From: JBBQVS01 sp964250765
GTDB lineage: Bacteria; Chloroflexota; Ktedonobacteria; Ktedonobacterales; Ktedonobacteraceae
DNA: 64,000 nucleotides
NCBI GenBank assembly: GCA_964250765.1
Contig: CAXUHF010000007.1
Coordinates: 14,590-78,589, forward strand
Direction of reading: 5' to 3'
Under the pieces are notes generated by a model. That model searched no databases. It saw nothing but the letters and a program-made list of their open reading frames with translations, and was not told the DNA's origin. The translations under genes were made by a program, and so were the position numbers. Shown here piece after piece: positions 17,602 through 27,208 of the stretch (within the stretch, counting starts at the first letter, position 1; each line of letters begins with the position of its first letter).

Positions 17602-19025
17602 GTCAAACGCCTTATACATTAGAAGAAGTTTTTCAGCCGCGCTCAATTGCTATATTGGGCGCGTCGCGTGCGCCTCAAAAATGGGGCAATGTTGCCGCGA
17701 AGCAACTGATGGCGGGCGGTTTCCCTGGTAGTATCTATCTTATTAACCCTTCTGTACCAGAAATATTGGGGCAAGCGACGTATCCTAGCCTGCGAGACGT
17801 ACCAGGACCTGTTGATCTTGCCATTATCGCAACCTCCTTCGCACACGTTGAGCAGGGCATTGACGACTGCATTGCGCATGGCGTCAAAGGCGTTGTGATT
17901 ATCACGGCAGGCTTTAGCGAAACTGGACCAGAAGGCCGCGTTCTGGAACAAGCAATGGTAGCACGCTGCCATGAGCACGGCATTCGCATTATCGGCAGCA
18001 ACTGTATGGGTCTGTACATTCATCGCTCACACATCAATACGCTAGGTATGGTATTTCCGCTTCCTGTCGGTCCCATCGGGCTTGTCTCACAAAGCGGCAA
18101 CCTCGGCATGTATTTCTACGCGCAAGCACACTTAGATGGACTTGGCTTTACAACGTTCATTAGCATAGGCAACGCGGCTGATGTGACATTCCCTGAATGC
18201 ATGCAGTATCTCGCGCGTGACCCAGAGACAAAAGTCATCGCGGGCTATGTTGAGGCTGTACAAGCAGAAACGCTTCGTCAGACTACGCAGAATATGCTCG
18301 AACAAGGCAACTACAAACCCACTGTTATCTTACTGAGTGGCGCGACAGATGTTGGTGTACGTGCCGCCCTTGCCCATACAGGCTCAATCGCTCAGGTGCG
18401 TCCAGACACCGATACAAGTCTGCTCGGAAGCGGCGTCGTTCGCGTTCTACGTTCCGACGAATTATTTCCTGTCGCACAAGCACTCGCGCTCCAGCCGTCG
18501 ACTCCGCAAGGAGGAAACCGAATCGCTATCGTTGGTGATGGTGGGGGAAGCGTTGTCGCTAGCGGCGATGCTGTTATTCGTGCTGGTATGCAAGTTCCTG
18601 TGCTCAAAGAGGAAACGCAACAGGCACTAAGAAAACTTATGCCTGCACGTGCAACGGCAACAAACCCTATTGATGTGGCAGGTGCCGCCGACGAAGACCC
18701 GTTATCGTTCGCGCACTTGACAGAGATATGCCTTAAAGACGAAAATATTGATGGTGTCATCATCACTGGACTCTTTGGTGGCTATCGCTGGTTGCTATCT
18801 GAAGACTTTGGACCACGCGAAGAGGCCGCAGCACACATGCTGGGAGAGCTTGTGAGACACTATAAAAAGCCTGTTCTCGTGCAAACAGTCTACGCACGTC
18901 ATGACATACCTGCACTCCACGTTTTGCAGGAAGAGGGTGTTCCCTACTACGAGTCGGTGGAGATCGCCTGTCGCGCGATGGCAGCACTCGTAGAAGTTGG
19001 GCAATTCCTGGCAAAGCATTCCTGA
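17598..19025 (+). CDS. ADP-forming acyl-CoA synthetase alpha-type / CoA-binding protein
   Basis: 475 residues. An N-terminal CoA-binding Rossmann domain (IAILGASRAPQKWGN) is followed by succinyl-CoA-ligase-like domains. GLVSQSGNLGM and AALAHTGSIA (the latter holding the expected phospho-histidine region) are visible. Known relatives make ATP from acyl-CoA, but they need an ATP-grasp subunit or domain, which is absent here and in the neighbours. It may act with a subunit encoded elsewhere. Overlaps PAC2 by four bases. Confidence 0.87.
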   Translation: MSQTPYTLEEVFQPRSIAILGASRAPQKWGNVAAKQLMAGGFPGSIYLINPSVPEILGQATYPSLRDVPGPVDLAIIATSFAHVEQGIDDCIAHGVKGVVIITAGFSETGPEGRVLEQAMVARCHEHGIRIIGSNCMGLYIHRSHINTLGMVFPLPVGPIGLVSQSGNLGMYFYAQAHLDGLGFTTFISIGNAADVTFPECMQYLARDPETKVIAGYVEAVQAETLRQTTQNMLEQGNYKPTVILLSGATDVGVRAALAHTGSIAQVRPDTDTSLLGSGVVRVLRSDELFPVAQALALQPSTPQGGNRIAIVGDGGGSVVASGDAVIRAGMQVPVLKEETQQALRKLMPARATATNPIDVAGAADEDPLSFAHLTEICLKDENIDGVIITGLFGGYRWLLSEDFGPREEAAAHMLGELVRHYKKPVLVQTVYARHDIPALHVLQEEGVPYYESVEIACRAMAALVEVGQFLAKHS

Positions 19026-19047
19026 GACAGAAAGCGAGACTGCAACA

Positions 19048-20625
19048 GTGGACGCAACACCCAGTATACAAATTGTGCTCGGACTCCTTGTTGCAGTTGG
19101 CGTCCTTGTCGTTATTGCTCGCCGTATACATGTACCTTACCCTATTCTTCTCGTTATTGGTGGTCTACTGCTTGGTCTGATTCCTGGACTACCAAATGTC
19201 GAGCTTAGACCAGAACTAGTACTTTTGCTTTTCCTTCCTCCGCTACTGTATTGGGAGTCGCTGAATACATCATTTCGTGATTTTCGCGCCAACCTACGCT
19301 CAATTTCACTACTCGCAATTGGCCTTGTCATCACTACAACGTGCACCGTTGCAGCCGTTGCACACACCTTTGTAGGTCTATCATGGCCTACAGCGTTCGT
19401 GCTAGGAGCTATTGTGTCACCTACCGATACAGTAGCTGCCGCCGCTATAGCGCAACGTCTTGCGCTTCCACGACGCTTGAACACAGTTCTTAGCGGTGAA
19501 AGTCTCGTAAACGATGCCACAGCCCTAGTTGTCTATGCAACAGCGGTCACAGCCGTCTCAAAAGGCTCATTTTCGTTGCTAAACGCTGGCCTAGATTTCT
19601 TCAAAGCTAGTATAGGTGGCATATTACTTGGTTTAGCAGTTGCATGGTGCATCGGTCAAATTCGTCGCTACTTGCACGATCCCCCTGTTGAGAACACACT
19701 TTCTCTCCTTTCAGGCTTCGCTGCCTATATACCAGCGACTGCACTTGGACTATCGGGTGTGCTCTCGGTTCTCGCAATGGGTATTTATCTTGGACGTAAA
19801 GGACCAACAATAGTTTCATCACAAACACGTGTCCAAGCTGAGCAAATATGGGAGATTGTTGTGTTTCTGCTCAACGGACTCATCTTCATTCTCATTGGTC
19901 TTCAATTAAACAGCGTACTTGCTAAACTCACAAAGCTATCTCTTTCGACACTCGTTTGGTATGCTCTCGTCATTAGCATAACGGTGATTCTTACGCGTAT
20001 GATTTGGGTTTTCCCTGGCACCTATGTACCACGCTTTCTAAGTCGTCGGATACGTAAAAAAGACCCTTATCCATCCTGGCAATCCACGGTTATTGTAGGC
20101 TGGACAGGCATGCGTGGCGGAGTTTCGCTGGCAACAGCACTTGCCTTATCACTCACGCCTCCATTTCCAGACCGAGATATCATTGTGTTTCTCACCTTTA
20201 GCGTTATCCTATCAACGCTTGTACTACAGGGTCTCACGTTGCCACAACTCATTCGCTTCTTGAAACTACCGAGTGACGACAGTGCAAACTACGAAGAGGC
20301 AAAGGCAAGGCTAAAAGCTGCACGAGCGGCTCTTGTACGCTTGGACGAACTTTCTACTGAGGAATGGGTTGAGCAAGAGATGGTAGATGATTTGCGTCTC
20401 CACTTTTCCGATCAAGATCGACGCTTCACAGCTCAATATCAAGGCACAGAAGATGGCGCGGATCAAGAGCAGAAAGCAACATCTTATCAGCGTCTGAAAA
20501 TCGAACTCATAGGTGCAGAGCGCCATACAATCATTGAGTTACGTAATCAAGGCGTCATCAACGATGAAGTGATGCGAAAAATACAACACGACCTCGATCT
20601 TGAGGAGCTACGGTTACAACCTTGA
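19048..20625 (+). CDS. Na+/H+ antiporter, CPA1 family
   Basis: About 525 residues with 12 or so membrane helices. The ion-binding features SPTDTVAAAA and GESLVNDATALV match the CPA1 exchangers, as does GMRGGVSLATALAL. A roughly 110-residue cytoplasmic C-tail is helical and charged. Exchanges Na+ (or another cation) for protons across the inner membrane. GTG 19048 is chosen because it follows the upstream stop; a TTG at 18997 in the same frame would overlap the preceding gene by 29 bases. Confidence 0.9.
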   Translation: MDATPSIQIVLGLLVAVGVLVVIARRIHVPYPILLVIGGLLLGLIPGLPNVELRPELVLLLFLPPLLYWESLNTSFRDFRANLRSISLLAIGLVITTTCTVAAVAHTFVGLSWPTAFVLGAIVSPTDTVAAAAIAQRLALPRRLNTVLSGESLVNDATALVVYATAVTAVSKGSFSLLNAGLDFFKASIGGILLGLAVAWCIGQIRRYLHDPPVENTLSLLSGFAAYIPATALGLSGVLSVLAMGIYLGRKGPTIVSSQTRVQAEQIWEIVVFLLNGLIFILIGLQLNSVLAKLTKLSLSTLVWYALVISITVILTRMIWVFPGTYVPRFLSRRIRKKDPYPSWQSTVIVGWTGMRGGVSLATALALSLTPPFPDRDIIVFLTFSVILSTLVLQGLTLPQLIRFLKLPSDDSANYEEAKARLKAARAALVRLDELSTEEWVEQEMVDDLRLHFSDQDRRFTAQYQGTEDGADQEQKATSYQRLKIELIGAERHTIIELRNQGVINDEVMRKIQHDLDLEELRLQP

Positions 20626-20700
20626 TTGACTTATTTTTAAGTAACGGTATGTGCTATCAACTTACACTTCATAATTAGGACAGCAAAGAAGGAGAGAAAA

Positions 20701-21159
20701 ATGAATCGTCGAGACAGAATCCGTATGAATGACGAAGAGATACGCGTGTTTCTTGAGGAACAGCGCACAGTGCAGATAGCCACAAATGACCATGATGGAT
20801 GGCCTCATTTGGTAGCGATGTGGTATGTAGTGATACATGACCAGCTAGTTTTCTGGACGTATGCGAAGTCTCAGAAAACCGCTAACCTGCGGCGAGATAC
20901 GAAGCTTACATGTCTTATAGAGGCTGGCGAACGCTATGAAGAATTGCGAGGTGTTCAGATTAAAGGACAGGCAATCCTCAAAGAGGATCTCGAAACCGTG
21001 CAGCGCATAGGCGAAACTATCTTTGAGCGTTACACAGGTCCATTAAATGATTCTATTCGCCAAATGGTCGCAGCCCAAGCAACAAAACGAGTTGTGGTCT
21101 TTGTGGAACCCAAAGAAATAGTTTCGTGGGATCACCGAAAGTTAGGAGGTGCCTATTGA
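20701..21159 (+). CDS. Pyridoxamine 5'-phosphate oxidase-like (PNPOx fold) protein
   Basis: 152 residues, a split-barrel flavin or F420-binding protein. FLEEQRTVQIATNDHDGWPHLVAMW and FWTYAKSQKTANLRRD are the usual phosphate/flavin-contact regions. Whether it uses FMN or F420 cannot be decided from sequence by eye. ATG 20701 with GAAGGAGAG eight bases before. Confidence 0.85.
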   Translation: MNRRDRIRMNDEEIRVFLEEQRTVQIATNDHDGWPHLVAMWYVVIHDQLVFWTYAKSQKTANLRRDTKLTCLIEAGERYEELRGVQIKGQAILKEDLETVQRIGETIFERYTGPLNDSIRQMVAAQATKRVVVFVEPKEIVSWDHRKLGGAY

Positions 21160-21205
21160 TACGTTATAGTAAGAGAATCGTGTCATCATAATAAGGAAAA
21201 TATTT

Positions 21206-22393
21206 ATGAAAGTACCTCTACGCGTTTTTTTTGCTATCTTTATCGTCATAGTTGGTATCTTGGCCTTGAGCGAACAGGCAAGCACATATGCAACCGCAAG
21301 TGCAATACAGATGCCCCTATTTCAAACCTTTGACGGAAACTTTCCTTCGGCTCAGGACTATCAGCAAACGGCTCCGAAAGTCCAGTTTGTGTGGGGCGCG
21401 TCAACGAATGAGGTAAGTGTTTGGAAAAAGTACAATCCAAGCATTCAGCTTGCCTACTACATCCCTTTCAATCGTGATCCACAAGGCAACTCGCTTCAAT
21501 GGTGGCAAACGAATCATCCTGACTGGATTGTCTATCGCTGTGATCGTCATACGCCAGCATACATAAACAATGAACTCAATGTGCCACTTGATATTTCTAA
21601 CCCGTCGGTACGTTCCTGGCAAATACAGACCTTTGCTCTTCCAGCCTTGCAACTTGGCTACACTGCAATTGGCTGGGACAACCTCGACCCCAACTGGCGC
21701 GGTGCATGTGGTCACTATCTGCACGGACAATGGGTCCAAAACTACTCTAGTGCTGCTAACGACCCCAACTGGCGCAGAGATGTTCTAAACTGGCTAGTTG
21801 CGCAAAAACAGCACCTGCATGCGCTTAAGACACCACTTCTTTCTATTCCCAATGTTGACTTTCAAGGCTGGGCATATCAAGGTCTTTCTACACTCAAGCA
21901 GATTACAGATGCATCTGATAGCGTCTTTGAAGAGCAAGGTTTTGTAGGTCCAAGCAGAATACTGAGTCCAACATGGGAACCTCTAAGAGACTGGATGCTT
22001 TATACTCAGCAACAAGGGAAAATATTCTATAGTTGTAATGGTCTGCCTCAGAGCCCACAACAAGCCGATGTGCTTTGGGTAGCGGCAAATTACTTTCTAC
22101 TTAATCAGGGACATCTTTCCTTATGGATTTCACGCGATCAAGCATATGGCTATCCGGCATCGACCTATCCTGAATATAACGCAGCATCCCTACTACAGCG
22201 TCCTGTAGGACAGGTTTACGTTTCTCAATCTCTGCAAAGACGTGATTATGCTGGTGGCTTGGTGCTCGCCAATACTGACAATGTTTCACATGTATTTCTC
22301 GTTCCTGGACAAAAGAAGGATTTGTTTGGAAACCATGTAAGTGGAAAAATCACGGTACAATCAGGTGCAGGAGTCGTTCTCTTGAACGCGTAA
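21206..22393 (+). CDS. Secreted TIM-barrel-like protein, putative glycoside hydrolase
   Basis: 395 residues. N-terminal signal peptide (about 1-30). The body has repeated beta-alpha features of a TIM barrel: NVPLDISNPSVRSW, GWDNLDPNW (likely catalytic Asp region), LLSIPNVD and FEEQGF, then a short beta-rich C-terminal domain. It resembles hypothetical glycosyl-hydrolase families (GHL15/GH114-like), but this is a weak by-eye match and no substrate is implied. A perfect hairpin follows. Confidence 0.6.
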   Translation: MKVPLRVFFAIFIVIVGILALSEQASTYATASAIQMPLFQTFDGNFPSAQDYQQTAPKVQFVWGASTNEVSVWKKYNPSIQLAYYIPFNRDPQGNSLQWWQTNHPDWIVYRCDRHTPAYINNELNVPLDISNPSVRSWQIQTFALPALQLGYTAIGWDNLDPNWRGACGHYLHGQWVQNYSSAANDPNWRRDVLNWLVAQKQHLHALKTPLLSIPNVDFQGWAYQGLSTLKQITDASDSVFEEQGFVGPSRILSPTWEPLRDWMLYTQQQGKIFYSCNGLPQSPQQADVLWVAANYFLLNQGHLSLWISRDQAYGYPASTYPEYNAASLLQRPVGQVYVSQSLQRRDYAGGLVLANTDNVSHVFLVPGQKKDLFGNHVSGKITVQSGAGVVLLNA

Positions 22394-22396
22394 AAT

Positions 22397-22458
22397 AGAA
22401 AGATGCCACTTCTGTTATGAATAACACATTTCATCCATAACAGAAGTGGCATCTTTCT
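22397..22458. terminator. Bidirectional terminator, 23-bp perfect hairpin
   Basis: Arms 22397-22419 and 22436-22458 are exact reverse complements with a 16-base loop, lying between two convergent genes (stops 22393 and 22469). It most likely ends both transcripts. Confidence 0.8.
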
Positions 22459-22468
22459 CTAGTATCTC

Positions 22469-22687
22469 TTATTCTTCTGGTTTCGTTGGTCCGATACCTA
22501 TACTTGTGTAGTACTGCTCTTCGAGACCAGCCGTTGTTATACGCTTCTCTTCCGCGAGTGCCTGTTGCTGTTGCTGCCTTACACGTCTCCTTTTAAAAAC
22601 ACCTTGTGTGTACATATACACGTTTACAAGGAGACCAAGTACAATGAGGCCACCAATAATAAGTGCTGTCACGAGAAATGCTGTCAT
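22469..22687 (-). CDS. Small single-helix membrane protein
   Basis: 72 residues. One N-terminal membrane helix (about 3-27, TAFLVTALIIGGLIVLGLLV) and a positively charged, Gln-rich cytoplasmic tail. No known family. Good site (AAAGGA, about 11 bases before ATG). It lies alone between the terminator and the protease gene on the same strand. Confidence 0.65.
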   Translation of the reverse strand: MTAFLVTALIIGGLIVLGLLVNVYMYTQGVFKRRRVRQQQQQALAEEKRITTAGLEEQYYTSIGIGPTKPEE

Positions 22688-22823
22688 GAGAAATTATTCC
22701 TTTGTCTATAGGGCGGATGCCCTTATCGGCAAGATATCACTCTGTTATAGAAGACGCAGAATGCTCGTAACTATCAAATGAAAGAATACGTAAAACAGAG
22801 TTACTTGTAACAATACACGGTTA

Positions 22824-22862
22824 AGGTGTTCCTAAAGATGCAAAACATCGCTAAGAACACCT
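22824..22862 (-). terminator. Hairpin after the HtrA-like gene
   Basis: Arms 22824-22834 and 22852-22862 with one mismatch, plus an inner GATG/CATC pair. It lies directly after the protease stop (22870). There is no clear T-run, so it may be a processing site. Confidence 0.5.
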
Positions 22863-22869
22863 CTTCTCA

Positions 22870-23835
22870 CTATAAGACAACTGTTACTTTACGTTTCTTG
22901 CCACCACGTAGGAAACTTACCGCAATTTTTTCACCCACTTGATGACGACGCACGACGCGTTGCAAGTCGCGTGGCTCTGTAATTGACTCTTCATCAGCAG
23001 CAATAATCACGTCCTGACGTTTTAGCTCGGCACGGTCAGCAGGACCGCTTGAGCGCACTTCGAGCACCTCCATACCAAATTGCTGTAGAAGGTTAAGGCT
23101 TTTCTGTAACGCAGCATCGAGCTTTACACGCATACCACCTACGCCCAGTGATACTCCGGTTATCTGCGTTTCGCGTTTTTGCGCTGCGATGCGTGCAATC
23201 ACCGTCTTTACGGTATCAAGTGGAACAGAGAAACCGAGTCCCTGCGCCATTGGCATCATCGCAGTTGTTATACCAACAACACGTCCTGCGCTATCTACGA
23301 GTGGGCCACCAGAATTGCCCGGATTGATAGGTGTATCAGTCTGAATGAGATTACTCATCTTTGGAATGCCTGGTGCTTCCAGAGTTCTCCCTAATGCGCT
23401 GACAACACCAGCCGTTACCGTCCAGTTCAAGCCATAGGGATTGCCTACCGCGAGTACGAGTTGTCCTACACGCAAAGGAGTGCGCCCCAGTTCTGCAACG
23501 GGAAGATGATCTGCCCCTATACGCAAAACAGCAACATCAACATTTTTGTCACTACCCATCAGTCCAGCATCAAACTTACGCCCATCAGCAAGCGTAACTT
23601 GAATACGTTTAGCATGTTCAACAACATGAGCATTAGTGAGGATTTGACCATCTGAGGCAAAAATGAAGCCAGAGCCGAGGCCACCATTAAACTCTGGTCC
23701 ATTAGGGCGACGTGAACGTCCGCCTTCTCGCTCTATATCAATACGTACAACCGCAGGTCCTACGCGCTCTGCCGCAGTCGTGACTGCATTAGAGTACGCA
23801 TCTAACGCTTGCGCATCTTTTTCGTATGTACTCAT
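22870..23835 (-). CDS. htrA: HtrA/DegP-like serine protease with PDZ domain
   Basis: 321 residues. Trypsin-like S1C domain with the triad His in LTNAHVV, Asp in NVDVAVLRI and Ser in NPGNSGGPLVD. A PDZ domain follows (about 215-320). No signal peptide or membrane anchor is visible, so this short form may act in the cytoplasm or at the membrane face; most HtrA proteins are periplasmic or anchored. Begins MSTYEKDAQALDAYSN. Terminates in a hairpin. Confidence 0.93.
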   Translation of the reverse strand: MSTYEKDAQALDAYSNAVTTAAERVGPAVVRIDIEREGGRSRRPNGPEFNGGLGSGFIFASDGQILTNAHVVEHAKRIQVTLADGRKFDAGLMGSDKNVDVAVLRIGADHLPVAELGRTPLRVGQLVLAVGNPYGLNWTVTAGVVSALGRTLEAPGIPKMSNLIQTDTPINPGNSGGPLVDSAGRVVGITTAMMPMAQGLGFSVPLDTVKTVIARIAAQKRETQITGVSLGVGGMRVKLDAALQKSLNLLQQFGMEVLEVRSSGPADRAELKRQDVIIAADEESITEPRDLQRVVRRHQVGEKIAVSFLRGGKKRKVTVVL

Positions 23836-23975
23836 CTTCTTGTATCGTACTTTCTTGTGGAACCTCTTCGGGTGTAGTTGTCTGCGAGGCTACGACTCAA
23901 TGAGATTGATATACATTCTATCATACGCTGTGCGGAAAAGCTATCATGATCTCTTTGATGGAAGGAAATCTTTCT

Positions 23976-24404
23976 CTATGCTTTTTTTGTGCCGAGGGCA
24001 GATAAGACGGCAGAAACTAGTACATCCAGTTTGAATGGCTTCTCGACAACCGTTGCATGAGGAGCTAAACGAAGAGCTTGAGATACCTCGTTCGGATTAG
24101 AGGCCGTACAAAAAATGAGGGGTAAGTTTCGTGTGTGAGCATGGGCCTGCAAGTGTCGTAATACTTCTATGCCTGTTATTTCTGGCAATTGTAAATCAAG
24201 AATCAACACTTCAATCGGTAAGTCTGGATAAGGTGAGAAAGGCGTATGTACTTTCCCTTCGCTTTTCGCTAGGGGAAGCATGAGTGCGTCTAAGCATGAG
24301 CGAGGATGCCTATATATTTCAACCGAGTGACCCGCAAATTGTAACATTGTTGCAGACAGCTTTGCAATTCGTGCGTTGTCTTCGAGCAAACCTACTCGTG
24401 CCAT
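23976..24404 (-). CDS. Response regulator, receiver domain only
   Basis: 142 residues. Acidic pocket LLEDN, phospho-acceptor Asp in LILDLQLP, Thr in CTASNP and Lys in EKPFK. An insertion of about 15 residues (PLAKSEGKVHTPFSPYPD) between alpha-2 and beta-3 is unusual in length. No DNA-binding domain. Stand-alone gene; the partner kinase is unknown. Confidence 0.9.
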   Translation of the reverse strand: MARVGLLEDNARIAKLSATMLQFAGHSVEIYRHPRSCLDALMLPLAKSEGKVHTPFSPYPDLPIEVLILDLQLPEITGIEVLRHLQAHAHTRNLPLIFCTASNPNEVSQALRLAPHATVVEKPFKLDVLVSAVLSALGTKKA

Positions 24405-24582
24405 AAATCACTCTCTTCTCTAATCCTCATGGTTAACCATACAAATTGTAAAGTTTTAGCATGGTGAATGTCAAGCATAGTACTTCTATACACAAAGTTT
24501 CCCTCTCGACGCTTCTGAAGGGATGCCGTACAATAGATATGTTACTAGCTGATTATGCAATAAAAAGATGGATACATATATT

Positions 24583-25035
24583 ATGAGTGATGAATTGGCA
24601 AGAAAATACCCGGTCAGCGTTGTACGCTTCGGTATGGGTAAAGAAATACAGCTCTACCAGGACGAGCTTGTCGTAACCGGGCAAGAGGAAGACCAGGAGA
24701 CACGCGTACATCTTTCCGCGATTAAACAACTGACACTTATTCCGGGTGATCCAAATCCTGGAAAACTCGTGTTGATGGCAGACTTGGACGATGGTAATAC
24801 CGTAATTTTGGTCGAGGGCATGAGCAACGCACGCGATTTTCGTGCTATGCTCCCAAAGCTGCTTGAACTACAACCCGACATACAGCTTGATCCACCAGAT
24901 ATGGGGGAACAACTACGACAAGCACTGAATACACGCCGAGCATGGACACTTACCTGCTATGGTTCGTTTCTACTCGTCTGTGCCTTGCTTTCGGTTCTGT
25001 ACTTCGTTGTGGCCTATATTGGAGCACATCATTAG
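24583..25035 (+). CDS. Hypothetical protein with C-terminal membrane helix
   Basis: 150 residues. The N-terminal part is a beta-rich cytoplasmic domain resembling a PH-like fold in its spacing (VRFGMGKEIQLYQDELVVTG), but no family is assigned. One membrane helix near the end (about 125-147). ATG 24583 is better placed after AGATGGA than ATG 24568. A possible promoter (TCGACG, 17 bases, TACAAT at about 24528) precedes it. The MBL gene starts 17 bases after it, so the two may be co-transcribed. Confidence 0.7.
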   Translation: MSDELARKYPVSVVRFGMGKEIQLYQDELVVTGQEEDQETRVHLSAIKQLTLIPGDPNPGKLVLMADLDDGNTVILVEGMSNARDFRAMLPKLLELQPDIQLDPPDMGEQLRQALNTRRAWTLTCYGSFLLVCALLSVLYFVVAYIGAHH

Positions 25036-25052
25036 TAGAGAGGAGCGTATAT

Positions 25053-25970
25053 ATGCAATCGACCCAGCAGCCTTTTCTCGTTCCACATATGAGTAACGAC
25101 TCACGTATTCGTGTCTTTCGGCGCATATTTGCGCCTGAAAGCGCGGAGCAGATGGAAGTGGATTCCTACGTTGTTGTCACAACACGATATGTTGTAGTGC
25201 TTGATACGCTCCTATGTCCAGAAGACATGGCAATTGTGATGCATGCGGTACGCGACGAAATGACAGGTCGAGAACTACTTGTCGTGAATAGTCATGCTGA
25301 TTGGGATCATTGTTGGGGAAATGGCTATTTCACAGGGAATAACGTAGCGCCTATCTTAGGACAGGACTATTGTTTCACTCGCCTTGAGTCAGAGGAGGCT
25401 AAAGCTGAATTGCTTGAATATCAGCATCGTCATCCATCTCTCCAAAATGTGGTTTTAGTCGCGCCGACGATCACGTTTTCTGACAAAATGACAATACGTG
25501 GAGGAGACCTGACGCTTGAACTCTTTTCGGCTCCTGGACATAATTCCGATCATATCGCAGTATGGATACCGGAGATACGTTTGCTTCTTGCCTTTGATGC
25601 TGCTGAAAAGCCACTCCCACTTATAGAAAGTGCAGCTGGTGTTCAACATATGTATGACACACTAGAACATTTTCTGTCTCTCCAACCACAACATGTTCTC
25701 TGTGCACATGGCAAGACGACCGATAGTAGCATCGTGACACAAAACTTACACTACGTGCAAGAGATTGAACAACGAGGCCGTGCTCTTCTGGCGACACATC
25801 ATCCAACAGATGCTGAACTTGAACATGCCTCAGTACTCATTCAGTACTCTTTCAATGATGTTGTCGGAGATACGAGTACAGTCAATGAAGCAGACCGAGA
25901 GTTTTATACATGGGCACATGAGAGAAATGTTCGTTACGTGCTACAATGGCTGGTGCAACAAGAGCATTAG
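25053..25970 (+). CDS. Metallo-beta-lactamase-fold hydrolase
   Basis: 305 residues. The metal motif is SHADWDH (the second His of HxHxDH replaced by Asp), followed by PGHNSDH and CAHGKT. The core is an MBL fold of hydrolase type; the C-terminal helices are extra. The Asp at the second motif position is seen in several MBL subfamilies and may change metal number. Start 25053 with AGAGGAGCG. An upstream frame to 24942 lies in the previous gene and is rejected. Its stop overlaps the convergent gene by 4 bases. Confidence 0.9.
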   Translation: MQSTQQPFLVPHMSNDSRIRVFRRIFAPESAEQMEVDSYVVVTTRYVVVLDTLLCPEDMAIVMHAVRDEMTGRELLVVNSHADWDHCWGNGYFTGNNVAPILGQDYCFTRLESEEAKAELLEYQHRHPSLQNVVLVAPTITFSDKMTIRGGDLTLELFSAPGHNSDHIAVWIPEIRLLLAFDAAEKPLPLIESAAGVQHMYDTLEHFLSLQPQHVLCAHGKTTDSSIVTQNLHYVQEIEQRGRALLATHHPTDAELEHASVLIQYSFNDVVGDTSTVNEADREFYTWAHERNVRYVLQWLVQQEH

Positions 25971-27193
25971 TTTTCTGGAGAAGATGGCACTTCAAGAGAG
26001 CGTATTGGTCGGAAAAGTGTTTTACGTCGCCTTACACTTCGTCGAGCGATTAAAGCAAGAAGCACAAAGAATAAAAGTATAAGCAATAGCGTTATAATCC
26101 GTGTTGGATTAATGCCATTTCCAGTTCCAGGAAAGAGATAGACGTTATTGGCAGCAACATACAATTGTGAGGCTTGATCTGCCCCAATTGCAAGCGCGTA
26201 AACGGATGTATTTTGAGGAAATCCAGCAGCAACACCAAGCCAGTTCTCTCCATTGTCATCACTGCGGAAGACTCCAAAGCGTGTTCCAGCATAGAGCGTT
26301 GACGCGTTTGTACTTCTAAAGTCAATCAAAATATGTTCAATGGGAACTCCATGTAACACTTGTCCGCTTTCTGACCAATGCATCCCAGAATCCATAGAGC
26401 GAAAGATACCATGCTTCGTACCTGCATAGACAAGTCCAGTAGTGCCGCCGAAATTGGCAGCAGATTGAATAGAGGTCACACCATCAGCGACAGGTAAACC
26501 AGTATTGAGAGCTTCCCATGTTGTACCGTCGTTATCAGAGCGATACACACCAAGCGATGTCGCGGCCCACAGGCGATGCTGCGTGCTATCGATTGCAAGT
26601 TCGTTGATAGCAAGAGTGGAAGGAAGCGTGCCATTTATCGCTTGCCAGTGAGTAGGAGTATTGCCATCGGTTGTAAATACTCCATGATGGAGTGTTCCAA
26701 CGTAGATACTTTTCTGTTCGTTGAAGGCCATCGTGGTATAGCTATCGGTAGGTAAGCCTGAGTTGGGTGTATTCACTATTTGCCATGTTTGTGCAGCATC
26801 AGTACTTACAAAGAGTCCACGATCTGTGAGTGCGTAGATACTCTTTCCAGAAGGGGGTATAGCAAGCATCTGCAATTTTAGAGGAATTGAGGAAATATGA
26901 GTTTGCTTCAGCCAGTGCTGTCCACTATCATTACTAATGAACAGCGTACCATCTTCGCTACCTGCGTAGAGCTTTTGAGAAGCCAAAGGGTCTACTGCAA
27001 GTGACTGAATATGTTGAGTAGCGAGTGTCGATGCTTGCCAGCTTCCATTACCTAACAGATTTGCATTGGGAGCACAAGCAGAGAAGCCTGCTAGCACTAT
27101 TATGAGAAGCAGGAAAAGTAATCCATTTATACTAACATTTCCTACAATAGCAACGTGTGCACGTAGAACAACATCCCGTTGTATGTTCCCCAT
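25967..27193 (-). CDS. BNR/Asp-box repeat lipoprotein (Ycf48-like beta-propeller)
   Basis: 408 residues. The N-terminal hydrophobic segment ends in FSAC, a lipobox-like site. Several Asp-box/BNR repeats (ISNDSGQHW, STDAAQTW, SDNDGTTW, SMDSGMHW, SDDNGENW) make a beta-propeller. A C-terminal membrane helix (about 365-385) is followed by a basic tail. The fold is that of sialidase-like or photosystem-assembly-like propellers, which are common extracellular sensors or scaffolds; no enzyme residue set is claimed. Lies 15 bases after the ornithine cyclodeaminase-like gene. Confidence 0.85.
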   Translation of the reverse strand: MGNIQRDVVLRAHVAIVGNVSINGLLFLLLIIVLAGFSACAPNANLLGNGSWQASTLATQHIQSLAVDPLASQKLYAGSEDGTLFISNDSGQHWLKQTHISSIPLKLQMLAIPPSGKSIYALTDRGLFVSTDAAQTWQIVNTPNSGLPTDSYTTMAFNEQKSIYVGTLHHGVFTTDGNTPTHWQAINGTLPSTLAINELAIDSTQHRLWAATSLGVYRSDNDGTTWEALNTGLPVADGVTSIQSAANFGGTTGLVYAGTKHGIFRSMDSGMHWSESGQVLHGVPIEHILIDFRSTNASTLYAGTRFGVFRSDDNGENWLGVAAGFPQNTSVYALAIGADQASQLYVAANNVYLFPGTGNGINPTRIITLLLILLFFVLLALIARRSVRRRKTLFRPIRSLEVPSSPEN

Positions 27194-27208
27194 AATGTCC
27201 TTACAAAC

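Noticed and set aside
18997..19047. TTG start of the Na+/H+ antiporter at 18997
   Set aside because: Overlaps the upstream gene by 29 bases without a ribosome site; kept as an alternative to GTG 19048.
24942..25052. N-terminal extension of the MBL hydrolase
   Set aside because: Overlaps the membrane helix region of the preceding gene; ATG 25053 has a clear AGGAG.
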